Source of the DNA: Pseudomonadota bacterium | GTDB taxonomy: Bacteria > Pseudomonadota > Alphaproteobacteria > Micropepsales > Micropepsaceae | Reading direction: 5' to 3' | Length of the DNA stretch: 40,128 nt | Assembly: GCA_021808875.1 (NCBI GenBank) | Contig: JAKBAU010000007.1 | Span: 1-40,128 of the forward strand | Shown: piece after piece, positions 40,023 through 40,128 of the stretch | Position numbering within the stretch: position 1 is the stretch's first letter | Layout: every line of letters begins with the position of its first letter | The notes under the pieces: generated by a model | What the model was told of the DNA's origin: nothing | The model's input: the letters and a program-made list of their open reading frames with translations, nothing else | The model's database searches: none | Translations under genes and position numbers: made by a program

Positions 40023-40128
40023 GCCCGAGGCCTGGAACGAAGGGCGCAACCCGCCGTCCGTTTCTATTTCTTCGATCCTCTACGATTGCCGTTCTTTGCT
40101 GTTGCGCGGCGGAGTTTCCGTCTTTCTA

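Overview
The window looks like part of a conjugative plasmid or integrative conjugative element from a high-GC alphaproteobacterium. Rhodospirillales/Acetobacteraceae is a guess from the gene families and codon use, not proven. The backbone is a recognisable transferable-element set: the end of a RecD-type helicase, an ArdC antirestriction protein, a ParB-family protein, DUF6878 and DUF6915 proteins, a giant strawberry-notch helicase, a Toprim/DUF7146 primase-like protein, a DUF2493 protein, DUF736, a RepA remnant with iterons, DUF2840, a TraF-type S26 peptidase, a lytic transglycosylase and a DUF3363-type relaxase. No tRNA, rRNA or CRISPR array was seen.

Layout. 1-3.3 kb: helicase end, an IS630-family element (741-1924, flanked by TA) and an AT-rich orphan gene. 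3.3-8.0 kb: ArdC, a small unknown, ParB (frameshifted), DUF6878 and DUF6915; the first three share a nearly identical two-stem hairpin leader that ends at the ribosome-binding site. 8.27-11.76 kb: a complete three-gene ABC-three-component (ABC-3C) conflict cassette made of an Mrr-like nuclease effector, a middle component and a DUF3732-type ABC ATPase. 11.9-12.6 kb: a Phd/VapC module on the minus strand. 12.75-19.2 kb: strawberry-notch protein, Toprim protein and DUF2493 protein. 19.4-24 kb: accessory block with an Xre-ImmA/PIN-like pair, a HEPN-motif protein, a DUF559-like remnant and an AbrB/VapC module. 24.2-27.7 kb: structured non-coding DNA, DUF736, RepA remnant, iterons, then the DUF2840-traF-transglycosylase transfer operon. 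27.9-34.3 kb: an apparent cargo insertion (IS5-family element, two alpha/beta hydrolases, a divergent winged-helix/NB-ARC/TPR regulator, an ISL3-like transposase remnant). 34.5-36.5 kb: relaxase. 36.8-40 kb: a PD-(D/E)XK protein, a DUF4238 protein and a third Phd/VapC module.

How it fits together. The plus-strand backbone genes serve DNA processing, establishment in a new host and transfer. Conflict and toxin-antitoxin modules sit in the gaps between backbone blocks, which suggests repeated accessory acquisition. The strongest candidates for a second look are the ABC-3C cassette with its Mrr-type effector, the covarying repeated leader in front of several establishment genes, and the RepA-iteron region next to a three-way-junction inverted repeat.
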